A stretch of DNA of 27,400 nt from NS-12 sp045403215 (GTDB lineage: Bacteria; Nitrospirota; Nitrospiria; Nitrospirales; NS-4), in the NCBI GenBank assembly GCA_045403215.1, contig JAXIOW010000128.1, forward strand, positions 1 to 27,400. Reading direction: 5' to 3'. Of this stretch, positions 1-8,607 are shown piece after piece (the first letter of the stretch is position 1; each line of letters opens with the position of its first letter). The notes under the pieces were generated by a model, which made no database searches, was not told the origin of the DNA, and saw only the letters and a program-made list of their open reading frames with translations. Made by a program: the position numbers and the translations under genes.

Positions 1-193
1 TTACCAGGTCCGGCTCGTGGCCGAAGGGTTCGCATCCTTCGTGGAAGGGCGATATACCCAGGACCAGGCCCGGATTGACGAACGTTTCCGCGAAACCCAG
101 GCGTTGCTCCGCACATCGTTTGAACACCTCGCTCGGCAAGACGACCAACTCCGCCAGCGCGTCGAGAACCTCGAACGCAAGGACCAGAATTAG
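1..193 (+). CDS. C-terminal fragment of a hypothetical coiled-coil protein
   Basis: The reading frame is open from base 2 to a TAG stop at 191-193, giving the last 63 residues of a protein whose start lies outside the window. The visible tail is highly charged. It has spaced hydrophobic residues and many Arg, Glu and Gln, ending with a run rich in RQRVENLERKDQ, typical of an alpha-helical coiled coil. I do not recognise a family. It is the only long plus-strand gene in the window and converges on the two-component genes that follow. A palindrome lies between the two. Confidence 0.6.
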   Translation, partial: YQVRLVAEGFASFVEGRYTQDQARIDERFRETQALLRTSFEHLARQDDQLRQRVENLERKDQN

Positions 194-238
194 GCCTCGC
201 TCCTCCCGCATTCCCCTCGTATTTCCAATCTTGATGTA

Positions 239-262
239 GGGACGGACACGCGGGTCCGTCCC
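239..262. repeat. REP-like perfect palindrome between convergent genes
   Basis: GGGACGGAC (239-247) and GTCCGTCCC (254-262) form a perfect 9-bp stem with the 6-base loop ACGCGG. TGTA precedes the stem and CGAGGGG follows it. It lies between two convergent genes, so it could act as a bidirectional transcription stop. There is no T-tract on either side, so it is not a classical intrinsic terminator. The GTAGGG-stem-CCC layout resembles interspersed palindromic repeats found in many copies in bacterial genomes, but copy number cannot be seen here. Confidence 0.55.
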
Positions 263-285
263 CGAGGGGTTCATAGACAGGGCGG

Positions 286-1728
286 TCAGTCCTTCTCATC
301 ACCCCCGTTCGCGCCCTTCGAAATGCCATAGCGCTTGCACTTCTCCCAGAGCGCTTTGCGCGATAAGCCGAGCAGTTTTGCGGCTTCGGTCTTGTTGTCA
401 CGTGTCCGTTCCAGCGCCTTGAGGATGTACTGCTTCTCGAACTGCTCGCGGGCGGCGTCGAGGCGCTCCCCCTGCGTCGCTTTTTTCTCCGCCAGGTGCA
501 AGCCTTCGCTGCAAAAGCCGCACGTCGGCTGCGGCGGTCCCCCGAGATACGGGCAGGAAGGAAACCCGCAGAGGTCCCAGGGCTCAATCTCGCTGCCGTC
601 ATGGCTCAGCGTCACGGCCCGCTCCACCGTGTTCTCCAGCTCCCGGACGTTGCCGGGAAAGGAATAGCGCAGGAGCACTTGCTGCGACCGCTGGGAGAAG
701 GCCTTCCCCCGCTTGCCCGTCCGCCTTACCAAGCCCTCCAGGAAATGCTTGGCCAGGACCATGATGTCCTCTTTGCGTTCCCGCAAAGGCGGCAGGTAGA
801 CCGGGACCACGCTCAGCCGATAGAAGAGGTCTTCTCGGAATCGTCCGGCCTGCACTTCTTTCTTGAGATCCCGCTGGGTGGCGCAGATGAGGCGCACATC
901 CACCTCGATCGTCTGGTTGCCGCCCACCCGCTCGAACTGCCGCTCTTGTAGCACGCGTAGGAGCTTGACCTGCACCACCGAGGAGATCTCCCCGATCTCG
1001 TCCAGGAAGATGGTGCCCTGGTGCGCCAGCTCAAACCGCCCCTTGCGCTGCCGCAGCGCGCCCGTAAAGGCCCCGCGCTCATGCCCGAACAGTTCGGTCT
1101 CAAGCAGCGTCTCCGGAAGGGCGGCGCAGCTGACCTTGATGAAGGCGCCGTCGCGCCGCGGGCTGTTGTGGTGGATCGCGTTGGCCACCAGCTCCTTCCC
1201 GGTCCCGCTTTCGCCGACGATCAGCACGGTCGAGTCGGTCGGGGCCACCAGCTTGATCTTCTCCAGCACCTCCCGCATCTTGTCGTTCTTGCCGAGCAGC
1301 CCCTTGAAGCTGAACCGCCCCTCCAGTTCTTCCCGCAAGGACCGGTTCTCATCCTCCAATTCCAGCACTTTCACCAGGCGCTTGACGATCAGCAGCAGCT
1401 CGTCCATCGAGAAGGGCTTGGTGATGTAGTCGTAGGCGCCCATTTTGATGGCTTCCACCGCCGTCTCGACGGAGCCGTGCGCGGTGATGACGACCACGCC
1501 GGTCTTGGACGAGACCTCCTTGCAGGCCTGGAGGATCTGGAGGCCATCCATCCCCGGCAGGCGAAGGTCGGTGATGACGATCTCGAACGGCTCCTTCCGG
1601 ATCAGATCCACACCTTCCAGGCCCGTCGTCGCGACTTTCACCTGGCACCCTTCCGCCTTCAGCGCGTCGGCGATCGAGATGCGCATGAGGGGCTCGTCGT
1701 CGATGATCAGAACGTTCGGCTGCGGCAT
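286..1728 (-). CDS. NtrC-family sigma-54-dependent response regulator
   Basis: 480 aa from the ATG at 1726-1728. An upstream extension of the frame runs into the kinase gene and is not needed. The receiver domain (about 4-120) has acidic residues D10/D11, phospho-acceptor D54 in ITDLRLPG, T82 and K104. The AAA+ domain (about 143-375) has Walker A GESGTGKE (172-179), an intact GAFTGA loop (219-224) for sigma-54 contact, Walker B ending D243-E244, and the arginine-finger region RFREDLFYRL. A Fis-type helix-turn-helix ends the protein (about 442-468). The linker between AAA+ and HTH holds four cysteines (C387, C392, C403, C406), which is unusual. The start lies 4 bases after the stop of the kinase gene, so the two form a two-component pair. 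No sigma-54 promoter was found that would identify its target. Confidence 0.95.
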   Translation of the reverse strand: MPQPNVLIIDDEPLMRISIADALKAEGCQVKVATTGLEGVDLIRKEPFEIVITDLRLPGMDGLQILQACKEVSSKTGVVVITAHGSVETAVEAIKMGAYDYITKPFSMDELLLIVKRLVKVLELEDENRSLREELEGRFSFKGLLGKNDKMREVLEKIKLVAPTDSTVLIVGESGTGKELVANAIHHNSPRRDGAFIKVSCAALPETLLETELFGHERGAFTGALRQRKGRFELAHQGTIFLDEIGEISSVVQVKLLRVLQERQFERVGGNQTIEVDVRLICATQRDLKKEVQAGRFREDLFYRLSVVPVYLPPLRERKEDIMVLAKHFLEGLVRRTGKRGKAFSQRSQQVLLRYSFPGNVRELENTVERAVTLSHDGSEIEPWDLCGFPSCPYLGGPPQPTCGFCSEGLHLAEKKATQGERLDAAREQFEKQYILKALERTRDNKTEAAKLLGLSRKALWEKCKRYGISKGANGGDEKD

Positions 1729-1732
1729 GGCG

Positions 1733-4498
1733 TCAGGCCTCCTTCCCGACCATCGACCGGACCGCCATGGCCGGCAGCCGCACGGTGAACGTGGTCCCGC
1801 GGCCGACCTGGCTCTTGACCGCAATCTCCCCGCCATGCCGCTCGACAATCCCGAGGCTCACCGAGAGCCCCAGACCTGTCCCCTCGCCCTGCCCTTTGGT
1901 CGTGAAGAACGGATCGAAGATCTTCGGCAGGACATCGGGCGGGATGCCGCAGCCGGTATCCTCCACTTCGATCGTGCACCACGGCCCGTCGTGACCGGAG
2001 CGGACCGTCACGACCCCTTCTCCGCGGATCGCCTGCACCGCGTTGAGGATCAGATTCATGAGCACTTGTTCGAGCATGTGCCGGTCCGCCATCAGGGACG
2101 GCAGCTCGCTGCCCAGTTCCCGGCGAAGGCGCACCTGGGTCCCTTCGAAGGCGTAGCTGGTCAGCGTCAAGACCCGCTCGATGACCGCATTGACCTCGGT
2201 CGGCGCGAGCTCGGGATTATACTGCTGGGAGAAATCGAGCAGCTGCCGCACGATCTTCTGGACCCTCCGCAAGCCGTCTTCCATCGACGCCAAGTATTCT
2301 TTCGCCCGCTCCGGCGAGATGCTCCCCTTGCCGAGGTTGTAGAGGCAGTTCAGGATGCCCCCCAGCGGGTTGTTGATCTCGTGCGCGACCCCGGCCGCCA
2401 GTTTCCCGATGGAGGCGAGCTTCTCGGCTTTGAGCACCTGCTGCTCCAGGTGCTTCTTCTCCGTGATGTCCCGCGCGATGCCCAGCACCCCCACGATCCG
2501 CCCGCTGTTATCCTGAAGGGGCGACACGCTGACCAAGGCATTGCGCGGCTCCCCTGTCTTGGTCAGAATCTCCACCTCATAGGCCTGCTTGGTCCCGATA
2601 TCGAGGGTGGTCCGGAGGCGCTTGCCGCGATGCCGCTTGGACATCAACGACAGGTACGGTCGGCCGATCAGGTCTTCCTTCCGGTAGCCCCAACTCTTGA
2701 CCTTGCTGTTCACGTAGGTGAACCGCTGGTCCAGGTCGAGCGTGTAGATGACGTCGTTGGCGTTCTCCAGCAGGTTCTCGAGATACGTCTTCGTCTCTTC
2801 GATCTCCCGGGTCCGCTCCTGGACTTTCACTTCCAGCGACTCGCTGTACTCCTGGAGCTGCCGCTCCAAGGCCTTGCGTTGCGTGATGTCCCGCAATTGC
2901 ACCATGATGTAGGTCATGGGACCGGTCTCGATGCCCGTGAGGTCCAGCTCCATGGAGACCGGCCGCCCGGCCCGATCGAACACCTTGACTTCCACCGTCG
3001 GCGTCTTACTCGCCCCCTTGAGGATCTCCTGCATCAGCGCCGTGACCGCCGGTTGGTACTTGGGCAGGAGGAGGTCGATGAAGCGCCGGCCCACGAGCTG
3101 CTCCTCCGGGTACTTGAGGACGGCCTCCTGGCGCCGATTGACCGCGACGACGCCCCCGCCTGGATTCACCATGATCACCGAATCAGCCGCTTCGTCGAAC
3201 AGGATCTTGTAGCGCTCCTGCGACTCGCGGAGGTCTCGCGTCCGGCGCGCCACCTCGTGCTCGAGCCCTTCCGTGTGCTGGCGGAGACTGGCCGCCATCT
3301 GGTTGAAGGTGTCCGCGAGCTTCTCGATCTCATCGCCGGTCGTGATGTTCAGCCGATGGTCGAGCTCGCCCCGACCGAACAGCGCCGCCCCTTCTTGCAG
3401 GGCTTGGATCGGCCGCACGATCCGTCGGGCCAGGAAGCGGCCGGCCAGCAGCATCAGGAGGAACACCCCCACTGCTCCGGCAGAGACTTTCTTCAGGAGT
3501 TGATCCAACGGGGCATAGGTCTCCGCGGGATCTTGTCGCACGAATGCGATCCAAGCGACCCCGACTCCCCCAAAGCTTTCGGGCGCCAGGGGAATCGGAA
3601 ACCGGACCGGTGCGAACCCGACGATCGCGTTCTTCGCTCCATGAGAATCGTCCTCGGCCACGACCCAACCCGCAGTCGGCTGGACGATCTGCTTCATCAG
3701 AGCGGCGTTAATGGTGTGTTCGTCGGGAGAGAGCAGCGGACAGATCAACGGCCGCCCCGCAGTATTGAGCAGCATGGCGTGCCCATGCTCTCCGATACGG
3801 ACCTCCTGGATCGCTTTGAAGAGCTCGTCCCGCCGCAGCCGGACGTTGACGGCTCCAACCGTCTCCTTCTGAGCATCATCCAGGATGGGCACCGCCACAT
3901 CGAGCACGTGGAACCCCAGCTTCTCGTCGAATACGAGGTCGCTCACATAGTTCTGACCTTTCCCCCCGCCGTAAGCCACCCGCCACCACTGCGCCGTGCT
4001 CTGGTCATAGTTGGCCTGAGGTGTGGAACTCACCACCAGGGCTCCCTGGCTGTCCGCGACGAAGATGGCGACATATTCCGCTTTCCGGATCCGCAGCCAT
4101 TCGTTAAGGTAATCCGTCGCCATCTTGTTGATGAAGTCCGGGTATTGGTCCTGGCGCGGCCGCATGGCCCACCGTCGCTCCCATTCACGGACCATTCGAC
4201 GGATCGCCGGCAAATCCCGCCCGGCATAACTGCGGTTGGCGTCAATGACCGCCCCGCGCAGGATCGGAATCGTGCCCAACTGGCGGGCCTCGCTGATGCC
4301 CTGCATGACTTGTAGCTCGATCTTCCCCGCCGCCTCAATCGCGATCTGACGAAAATCTCTTCCGATCGTGTCCCGGATCGCCCGGCGTTCTTCGAGATAT
4401 GTAATGACGAGAGAAAAGCTAAGGGGCAGGAGCCCGATCAGCACCATGGCGGTGATGATCCGGCGCTGGAGGCTCTGACGTCGGTTGGAGTGTTTCAA
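1733..4498 (-). CDS. Membrane sensor histidine kinase (Cache-HAMP-PAS-PAS-HisKA-HATPase)
   Basis: 921 aa from a TTG start at 4496-4498. A later ATG at 4447 would cut into the first membrane helix, and no in-frame ATG lies upstream before a stop. Membrane helix 1 is at about 14-34 and helix 2 at about 339-357. The roughly 300 residues between them look like a double-Cache periplasmic sensor. HAMP follows (about 356-410), then two PAS domains (about 425-545 and 570-690). The dimerisation/phosphotransfer motif AHEINNPLGG carries H706. The ATP-binding domain has an N box (NLILNAVQAI), a G1 box (DTGCGI) and GTGLGLS. The protein should sense a small periplasmic ligand and phosphorylate the regulator encoded 4 bases downstream. 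The Shine-Dalgarno signal before the TTG is weak, so the start is less certain than the identity. Confidence 0.92.
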   Translation of the reverse strand: MKHSNRRQSLQRRIITAMVLIGLLPLSFSLVITYLEERRAIRDTIGRDFRQIAIEAAGKIELQVMQGISEARQLGTIPILRGAVIDANRSYAGRDLPAIRRMVREWERRWAMRPRQDQYPDFINKMATDYLNEWLRIRKAEYVAIFVADSQGALVVSSTPQANYDQSTAQWWRVAYGGGKGQNYVSDLVFDEKLGFHVLDVAVPILDDAQKETVGAVNVRLRRDELFKAIQEVRIGEHGHAMLLNTAGRPLICPLLSPDEHTINAALMKQIVQPTAGWVVAEDDSHGAKNAIVGFAPVRFPIPLAPESFGGVGVAWIAFVRQDPAETYAPLDQLLKKVSAGAVGVFLLMLLAGRFLARRIVRPIQALQEGAALFGRGELDHRLNITTGDEIEKLADTFNQMAASLRQHTEGLEHEVARRTRDLRESQERYKILFDEAADSVIMVNPGGGVVAVNRRQEAVLKYPEEQLVGRRFIDLLLPKYQPAVTALMQEILKGASKTPTVEVKVFDRAGRPVSMELDLTGIETGPMTYIMVQLRDITQRKALERQLQEYSESLEVKVQERTREIEETKTYLENLLENANDVIYTLDLDQRFTYVNSKVKSWGYRKEDLIGRPYLSLMSKRHRGKRLRTTLDIGTKQAYEVEILTKTGEPRNALVSVSPLQDNSGRIVGVLGIARDITEKKHLEQQVLKAEKLASIGKLAAGVAHEINNPLGGILNCLYNLGKGSISPERAKEYLASMEDGLRRVQKIVRQLLDFSQQYNPELAPTEVNAVIERVLTLTSYAFEGTQVRLRRELGSELPSLMADRHMLEQVLMNLILNAVQAIRGEGVVTVRSGHDGPWCTIEVEDTGCGIPPDVLPKIFDPFFTTKGQGEGTGLGLSVSLGIVERHGGEIAVKSQVGRGTTFTVRLPAMAVRSMVGKEA

Positions 4499-4530
4499 TT
4501 TGGTAACACCATGGTGGCTTATAACTATTC

Positions 4531-4559
4531 ATTTTCCTTGGAGTATTCTGAATTGTCAA
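4531..4559 (-). promoter_or_regulatory. Candidate sigma-70 promoter for the two-component pair
   Basis: On the minus strand a perfect -35 TTGACA (4554-4559) is followed 17 bases later by GAAAAT (4531-4536), which matches four of six bases of a -10 box. Transcription would begin near 4524, about 25 bases before the TTG start. The palindrome CACCATGGTG (4507-4516) would lie just downstream of that point and could be an operator. The -10 box is the weak part of this call. Confidence 0.4.
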
Positions 4560-4574
4560 GTGGAGGTAACAGCC

Positions 4575-5492
4575 TCAGCGACGACGCAAGAGCTTACCAG
4601 GGGTTCCCTTCCAGAGGATCAGGAGCGGGCTAGCCACAAAAACCGACGAATAGGTCCCGACGATGACGCCTAGGAGCAAGGCAAGGGAGAAGTCGTGCAA
4701 CACTTCCCCGCCGGCCAGGGTTAGGGGAATAAGCACCAGAATGACGGTCAGCGACACGACAACGGTCCGGCTCAGGACCTGGTTCACGGCATTGTTGATG
4801 ACCGTCTCAAGAGGGTCCCGGTGACGCATCTTAAGATTCTCCCGGATCCGGTCGAAGACCACGACGGTGTCTGTTAGGGAATACCCCGCCAGCGTCAGGA
4901 GCGCGGTGACGATCAGGAGCGTGATCTCCTTGTCCAGCACGTAGAAGGCCCCCAGCACAGCCAGCACGTCGTGAAAGGTGGCGATCGCCGCCGCAATCCC
5001 GAACCGGAACTCAAAGCGGGCCGCGACGTAGATAATGATGCCCAGCATCGAAATCGAGATGGCGATGAGCGCGTCCTTCTGGAGCCTCTGCCCGATGGTG
5101 GGGCCGATCTCATAACTGGAATCGACGACGAAGGGGTTCGACGGGAAATCCTTCGTGAAGATCTCCAAGACCTTCTCGGCGACCTTCTCCTCGATGGTGG
5201 TCTGGGCCTTGACGCGGATCAGGAGCTTGTTGCCTTGGGTGATATCCTGGATCTCAACCTCCCCGAACCCGTGACGGCCCAAGGCCTGCCGGGCCTGTTC
5301 GATCGGAATCGGCTGGTCGAACTTCAACTGGACGGCCGTCCCGCCCGCGAAGTCGATCCCCAGGTTCGCTGCTCCGCGCCAGATCTGGACCAGGGCGAGC
5401 AGGCCGACGAGTGCCAGCACGCCTGACAATGCGAAGGAATACCTCCGCAGCCCCATGAAATCGATGGACGTTTTGCCGAGGATCTCCAGCAT
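4575..5492 (-). CDS. secF: Protein translocase subunit SecF
   Basis: 305 aa, the usual length for SecF. SecDF uses the proton motive force to help pull proteins through SecYEG. The sequence shows the N-terminal helix, the LGIDFAGGTAVQLKF motif at the start of the periplasmic domain, and then five further membrane helices including the VVFDRIREN segment typical of the family. The ATG at 5490-5492 has AGAGG five bases upstream and lies 8 bases after the secD stop, so the two genes are co-transcribed. The 76 bases that follow, before the kinase gene, hold a promoter-like sequence. Confidence 0.96.
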   Translation of the reverse strand: MLEILGKTSIDFMGLRRYSFALSGVLALVGLLALVQIWRGAANLGIDFAGGTAVQLKFDQPIPIEQARQALGRHGFGEVEIQDITQGNKLLIRVKAQTTIEEKVAEKVLEIFTKDFPSNPFVVDSSYEIGPTIGQRLQKDALIAISISMLGIIIYVAARFEFRFGIAAAIATFHDVLAVLGAFYVLDKEITLLIVTALLTLAGYSLTDTVVVFDRIRENLKMRHRDPLETVINNAVNQVLSRTVVVSLTVILVLIPLTLAGGEVLHDFSLALLLGVIVGTYSSVFVASPLLILWKGTPGKLLRRR

Positions 5493-5500
5493 GTCAGCCT

Positions 5501-7138
5501 CTAGATGCTGAGCCGTTCCATCCGCCCGCGCCGGCTGAGCAGGTCATAGATGACTTTCGTCCCCACCAGGGCGGTAAAGAGGTTGATCGCAATGCCTAAG
5601 CAGAGGGTGACGGCAAAGCCCTTGATCGGGCCGGTACCGAACAAGAACAGCGCGAAGCCCGTGATCAGCGTGGTCACATGCGAGTCCACTATGGTCAGGA
5701 ACGCCTTGTCGTAGCCGGCGTCCACGGCCGGCCGGACCGGCTTGCCCGTCCGCAGTTCCTCCCGGATCCGCTCCAAGATCAGCACGTTCGAGTCCACTCC
5801 CATCCCGATGGTCAGGATGATCCCGGCGATACCTGGCAGGGTGAGGGTGGCATTGAGCCCGGTTAGCGCACCGACCAGACAGACGAGGTTCAGCATGAGG
5901 GCAAAATCCGCGATGGTGCCGGACATTCGATAATAGACCAGCATGAAGAGGACCACCAGGATGCCGGCGATCACGGTCGACCGAACGCCCTTTTCGATGG
6001 AGTCCCGTCCCAACGAAGGCCCGACCGTCAGATCCTGGATGATCTTCACCGGAGCCGGCAAGGCGCCGGCCCGAAGGATGATGGCCAGATCGTTCGCCTC
6101 CTCCGTGGAAAAACTGCCGGTGATCTGGGCTTGGCCCCCACCAATCCGCTCCTGAATGACCGGCGCCGAGTAGACTGTATTGTCCAGGATGATGGCCATG
6201 CGCTTCTTGACGTTTGCCGCCGTGATCCGTTCAAAAAGCTTGGCGCCGGTGCTGTCGAAGGTCACCGACACATAGGCTTCCTGGAACTGGCCGAACGCCA
6301 CAAGGGCGTCTGTCAGCACGTCGCCCGTCAGGACCACTCGTTTCTTGATGAGATACGGCGTCTTCGTCACCCGCCCGGTCTGCTTGTCCACGTTCCGCTC
6401 GAAGAGGATCTCATCCTCGGGAGGGATTTGCGGCCCGAATTCCTTCAAGATCTCTTCTTCCTTCCCTGCAGGAACTCGACTCGGCAGCTCGCGCGCGACC
6501 TTATGGTCCTCGTCCAGCATCTTGAATTCCAATAAGGCCGTATTCTTGATGAGGGCCTTGGCCCGCGCCGGGTCTTTCACGCCAGGCAACTGCACAACGA
6601 GCTGCCGAAGGCCCTGCTGCTGGATCAGCGGCTCGGCCACGCCGAATTGGTCCACGCGGTTGCGGACGGTTTCGAGGGCCTGGCTGACAGCCGCCTTCTT
6701 GATCCGCTCGGCTTCGTCGGGTTTCAGGGCAAGGACCAGCGTGCGATCGCCGGACGACCGCCCGCTCAACGTCGGGAACTGCTCGTCGGTCAGGTTGAGG
6801 ACAGCGTCCTTGGCCTCCGGCGTCGAGAGCGCAACGGTGATCTCGGTCGGGCCGGTCCGCTTGACGCTCTCCACCTGGAGCTTCTTCTCGGCGAAGAGCT
6901 CCGTCATGTTGGCGACGTCGCGATCCAGCTTGATCTCGATCGCGCGTTCCGCCTCCACTTCCAGCACCAAGTGGATGCCGCCCTGCAGGTCGAGGCCGAG
7001 CGTGATGCCCTTGTTGGGCAGGTGCTGTTTCCACCACTCGGGCATGGCGGAGAACAGCGGCGTGGAGGGCAAAACGAACACCAGCGACACGAGCACCGCG
7101 ATGCTTAACAGAATTAAGCGCCCCGCGACGGGTTTCAT
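5501..7138 (-). CDS. secD: Protein translocase subunit SecD
   Basis: 545 aa from the ATG at 7136-7138. A GTG nine bases upstream is in frame, but it abuts the CAGG that would serve as the ribosome binding site for the ATG. The N-terminal helix is followed by the SecD signature GITLGLDLQGGIHLVLEV. A large periplasmic P1 domain comes next, then the six-helix RND-like membrane block with GMGVDSNVLILERIREEL. It works with SecF and YajC, which flank it. It begins 12 bases after the yajC stop. Confidence 0.96.
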   Translation of the reverse strand: MKPVAGRLILLSIAVLVSLVFVLPSTPLFSAMPEWWKQHLPNKGITLGLDLQGGIHLVLEVEAERAIEIKLDRDVANMTELFAEKKLQVESVKRTGPTEITVALSTPEAKDAVLNLTDEQFPTLSGRSSGDRTLVLALKPDEAERIKKAAVSQALETVRNRVDQFGVAEPLIQQQGLRQLVVQLPGVKDPARAKALIKNTALLEFKMLDEDHKVARELPSRVPAGKEEEILKEFGPQIPPEDEILFERNVDKQTGRVTKTPYLIKKRVVLTGDVLTDALVAFGQFQEAYVSVTFDSTGAKLFERITAANVKKRMAIILDNTVYSAPVIQERIGGGQAQITGSFSTEEANDLAIILRAGALPAPVKIIQDLTVGPSLGRDSIEKGVRSTVIAGILVVLFMLVYYRMSGTIADFALMLNLVCLVGALTGLNATLTLPGIAGIILTIGMGVDSNVLILERIREELRTGKPVRPAVDAGYDKAFLTIVDSHVTTLITGFALFLFGTGPIKGFAVTLCLGIAINLFTALVGTKVIYDLLSRRGRMERLSI

Positions 7139-7150
7139 ATGCGGCACCTG

Positions 7151-7489
7151 TCAGTCAACTGATTCATCCCCGCGCACTCGGAGAATATGGTCCCGGGCAA
7201 CCTTGATCTTGGCGTTTTCGGCCACCTGCAAGGTCACGGTCTCCTTGCCGACGTTCGTCACCGTCCCCCAGATCCCTCCGCTCGTCACCACCTTGTCTCC
7301 TTTCTTGAGCTGACTGATCAGGGCCTGATGCTTTTCGCGCTGCTGCTTCTGCGGCCGGTAAATCACAAAGTAAAAGATGACGACGATCAGCACGAACATC
7401 GGCAGCATCTGGGCGAGCTGCTCCCCGACCGACGGCGCGGGTGCCTGGGCGGGGGCTTGCGCGAGGGCTAGCAGGAACATGCCCCTCAT
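7151..7489 (-). CDS. yajC: Preprotein translocase subunit YajC
   Basis: 112 aa if translation begins at the ATG of 7487-7489, which overlaps the tgt stop in an ATGA junction and has GGAGG about ten bases upstream. A GTG three codons earlier and an ATG three codons later are alternatives. One membrane helix (MFVLIVVIFYFVIYRPQKQQ) is followed by the conserved cytoplasmic segment with LKKGDKVVTSGGIWGTV. YajC is a small partner of SecDF. The order tgt, yajC, secD, secF is common in bacteria. Confidence 0.95.
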   Translation of the reverse strand: MRGMFLLALAQAPAQAPAPSVGEQLAQMLPMFVLIVVIFYFVIYRPQKQQREKHQALISQLKKGDKVVTSGGIWGTVTNVGKETVTLQVAENAKIKVARDHILRVRGDESVD

Positions 7490-8607
7490 GTCTGGCACGC
7501 CTCCCGGTTTGCATAAAACTGGTCCCGAAATTCGGCCAGCCGTCCTTGACGGATCGCGTCCCGCAAGCCGGTCATCAAGGTCGCAAAGTAATGGAGGTTA
7601 TGTAGGGTATTGAGACGAACCCCGAGCATCTCTTTCGCCAGAAAGAGGTGGCGCAAGTACGCCCGCGAATAGGAACGACAGACTAGGCAGGAGCAGGTCG
7701 GATCCACCGGCGATTCGTCCCGCGCATACTGGGCGTTCTTGATCAACACCCGCCCAAACGAGGTGAACAGCCAGCCAGTCCGGCCGTGGCGGGTGGGCAT
7801 GACACAATCAAAGAGATCCATGCCGCGGGCGACTCCTTCGATGAGGTCCTCCGGCGTGCCCACCCCCATCAGATACCGTGGGGCGGACTCCGGCAACTCG
7901 GCCACCGCAGCGTCAAGCGCGGCGTGCATCACCCCTTTGTCCTCCCCCACGCTCAAGCCGCCGAGTGCATACCCGTCGAACCCGATCTCCACCAACGCGG
8001 CGGCCCCCCGCGCGCGCAAGCCTGGATAATGCGCCCCTTGGACAATGCCGAAGAGCAATTGATCGGACCGGCGACGCGCATCCCGACTGCGTTGCGCCCA
8101 TTGCGTCGTCCGCCTGAGCGCGGCTTCGGCGGCGTCCTCCGCCGCGGGATACCGCAGGCATTCGTCGAGGGTCATGGCCACATCGGCGCCGAGCGATTCC
8201 TGAATCTCGATCACGCGCTCGGGCGTCAGGTGATGCAGTGAGCCGTCCAGGTGGGATTGGAACGTCACGCCATCGTCCGACACCTTGCAGAGGGGCGCCA
8301 GACTGAACACCTGGTAGCCCCCGCTGTCGGTCAAGATCGACCGCGACCATCCCATGAACCAGTGCAGACCGCCCAACTCCGCGATCAGCTGATGGCCGGG
8401 CCGGAGGTACAGATGGTAGGCGTTGCAGAGGACCATCTCAAAGCCGAGCCCGGCGAGGTCTTCGGAGGAGAGCCCTTTGACCGTGGCCTGGGACCCCACC
8501 GGCATGAAGGCCGGAGTCTGGACCACGCCGTGCGCGGTCCAGAGCTCGCCGACACGTGCCCGTGAATGCCCCTCCCTCTGCAGGACCCGAAATCCGTGAG
8601 CGACCAT
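7486..8607 (-). CDS. tgt: Queuine tRNA-ribosyltransferase (tRNA-guanine transglycosylase)
   Basis: 373 aa from the ATG at 8605-8607, which overlaps the argS stop in a TGATG junction. AAGGA lies just upstream. The enzyme swaps guanine 34 of certain tRNAs for the queuosine precursor preQ1. Catalytic D94 (in LTDSGGYQ) and nucleophile D267 (in FDCVMPTRHGR) are present. So is the zinc site C305, C307, C310 and H336. The length is normal and nothing is missing. Translational coupling to argS on one side and yajC on the other places it inside a single transcript. Confidence 0.97.
   Translation of the reverse strand: MVAHGFRVLQREGHSRARVGELWTAHGVVQTPAFMPVGSQATVKGLSSEDLAGLGFEMVLCNAYHLYLRPGHQLIAELGGLHWFMGWSRSILTDSGGYQVFSLAPLCKVSDDGVTFQSHLDGSLHHLTPERVIEIQESLGADVAMTLDECLRYPAAEDAAEAALRRTTQWAQRSRDARRRSDQLLFGIVQGAHYPGLRARGAAALVEIGFDGYALGGLSVGEDKGVMHAALDAAVAELPESAPRYLMGVGTPEDLIEGVARGMDLFDCVMPTRHGRTGWLFTSFGRVLIKNAQYARDESPVDPTCSCLVCRSYSRAYLRHLFLAKEMLGVRLNTLHNLHYFATLMTGLRDAIRQGRLAEFRDQFYANREACQT

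Noticed and set aside
1445..4315. A 956-codon plus-strand open frame opposite the histidine kinase gene
   Set aside because: It is a shadow of GC-rich coding DNA. The translated sequence has no recognisable domain and is dominated by His, Arg, Pro and Gln, while the minus strand carries a complete kinase with all catalytic motifs.
6345..7313. A 322-codon plus-strand open frame opposite secD
   Set aside because: It lies antisense to a clear SecD gene and is rich in Ser and Arg as expected of a shadow frame.
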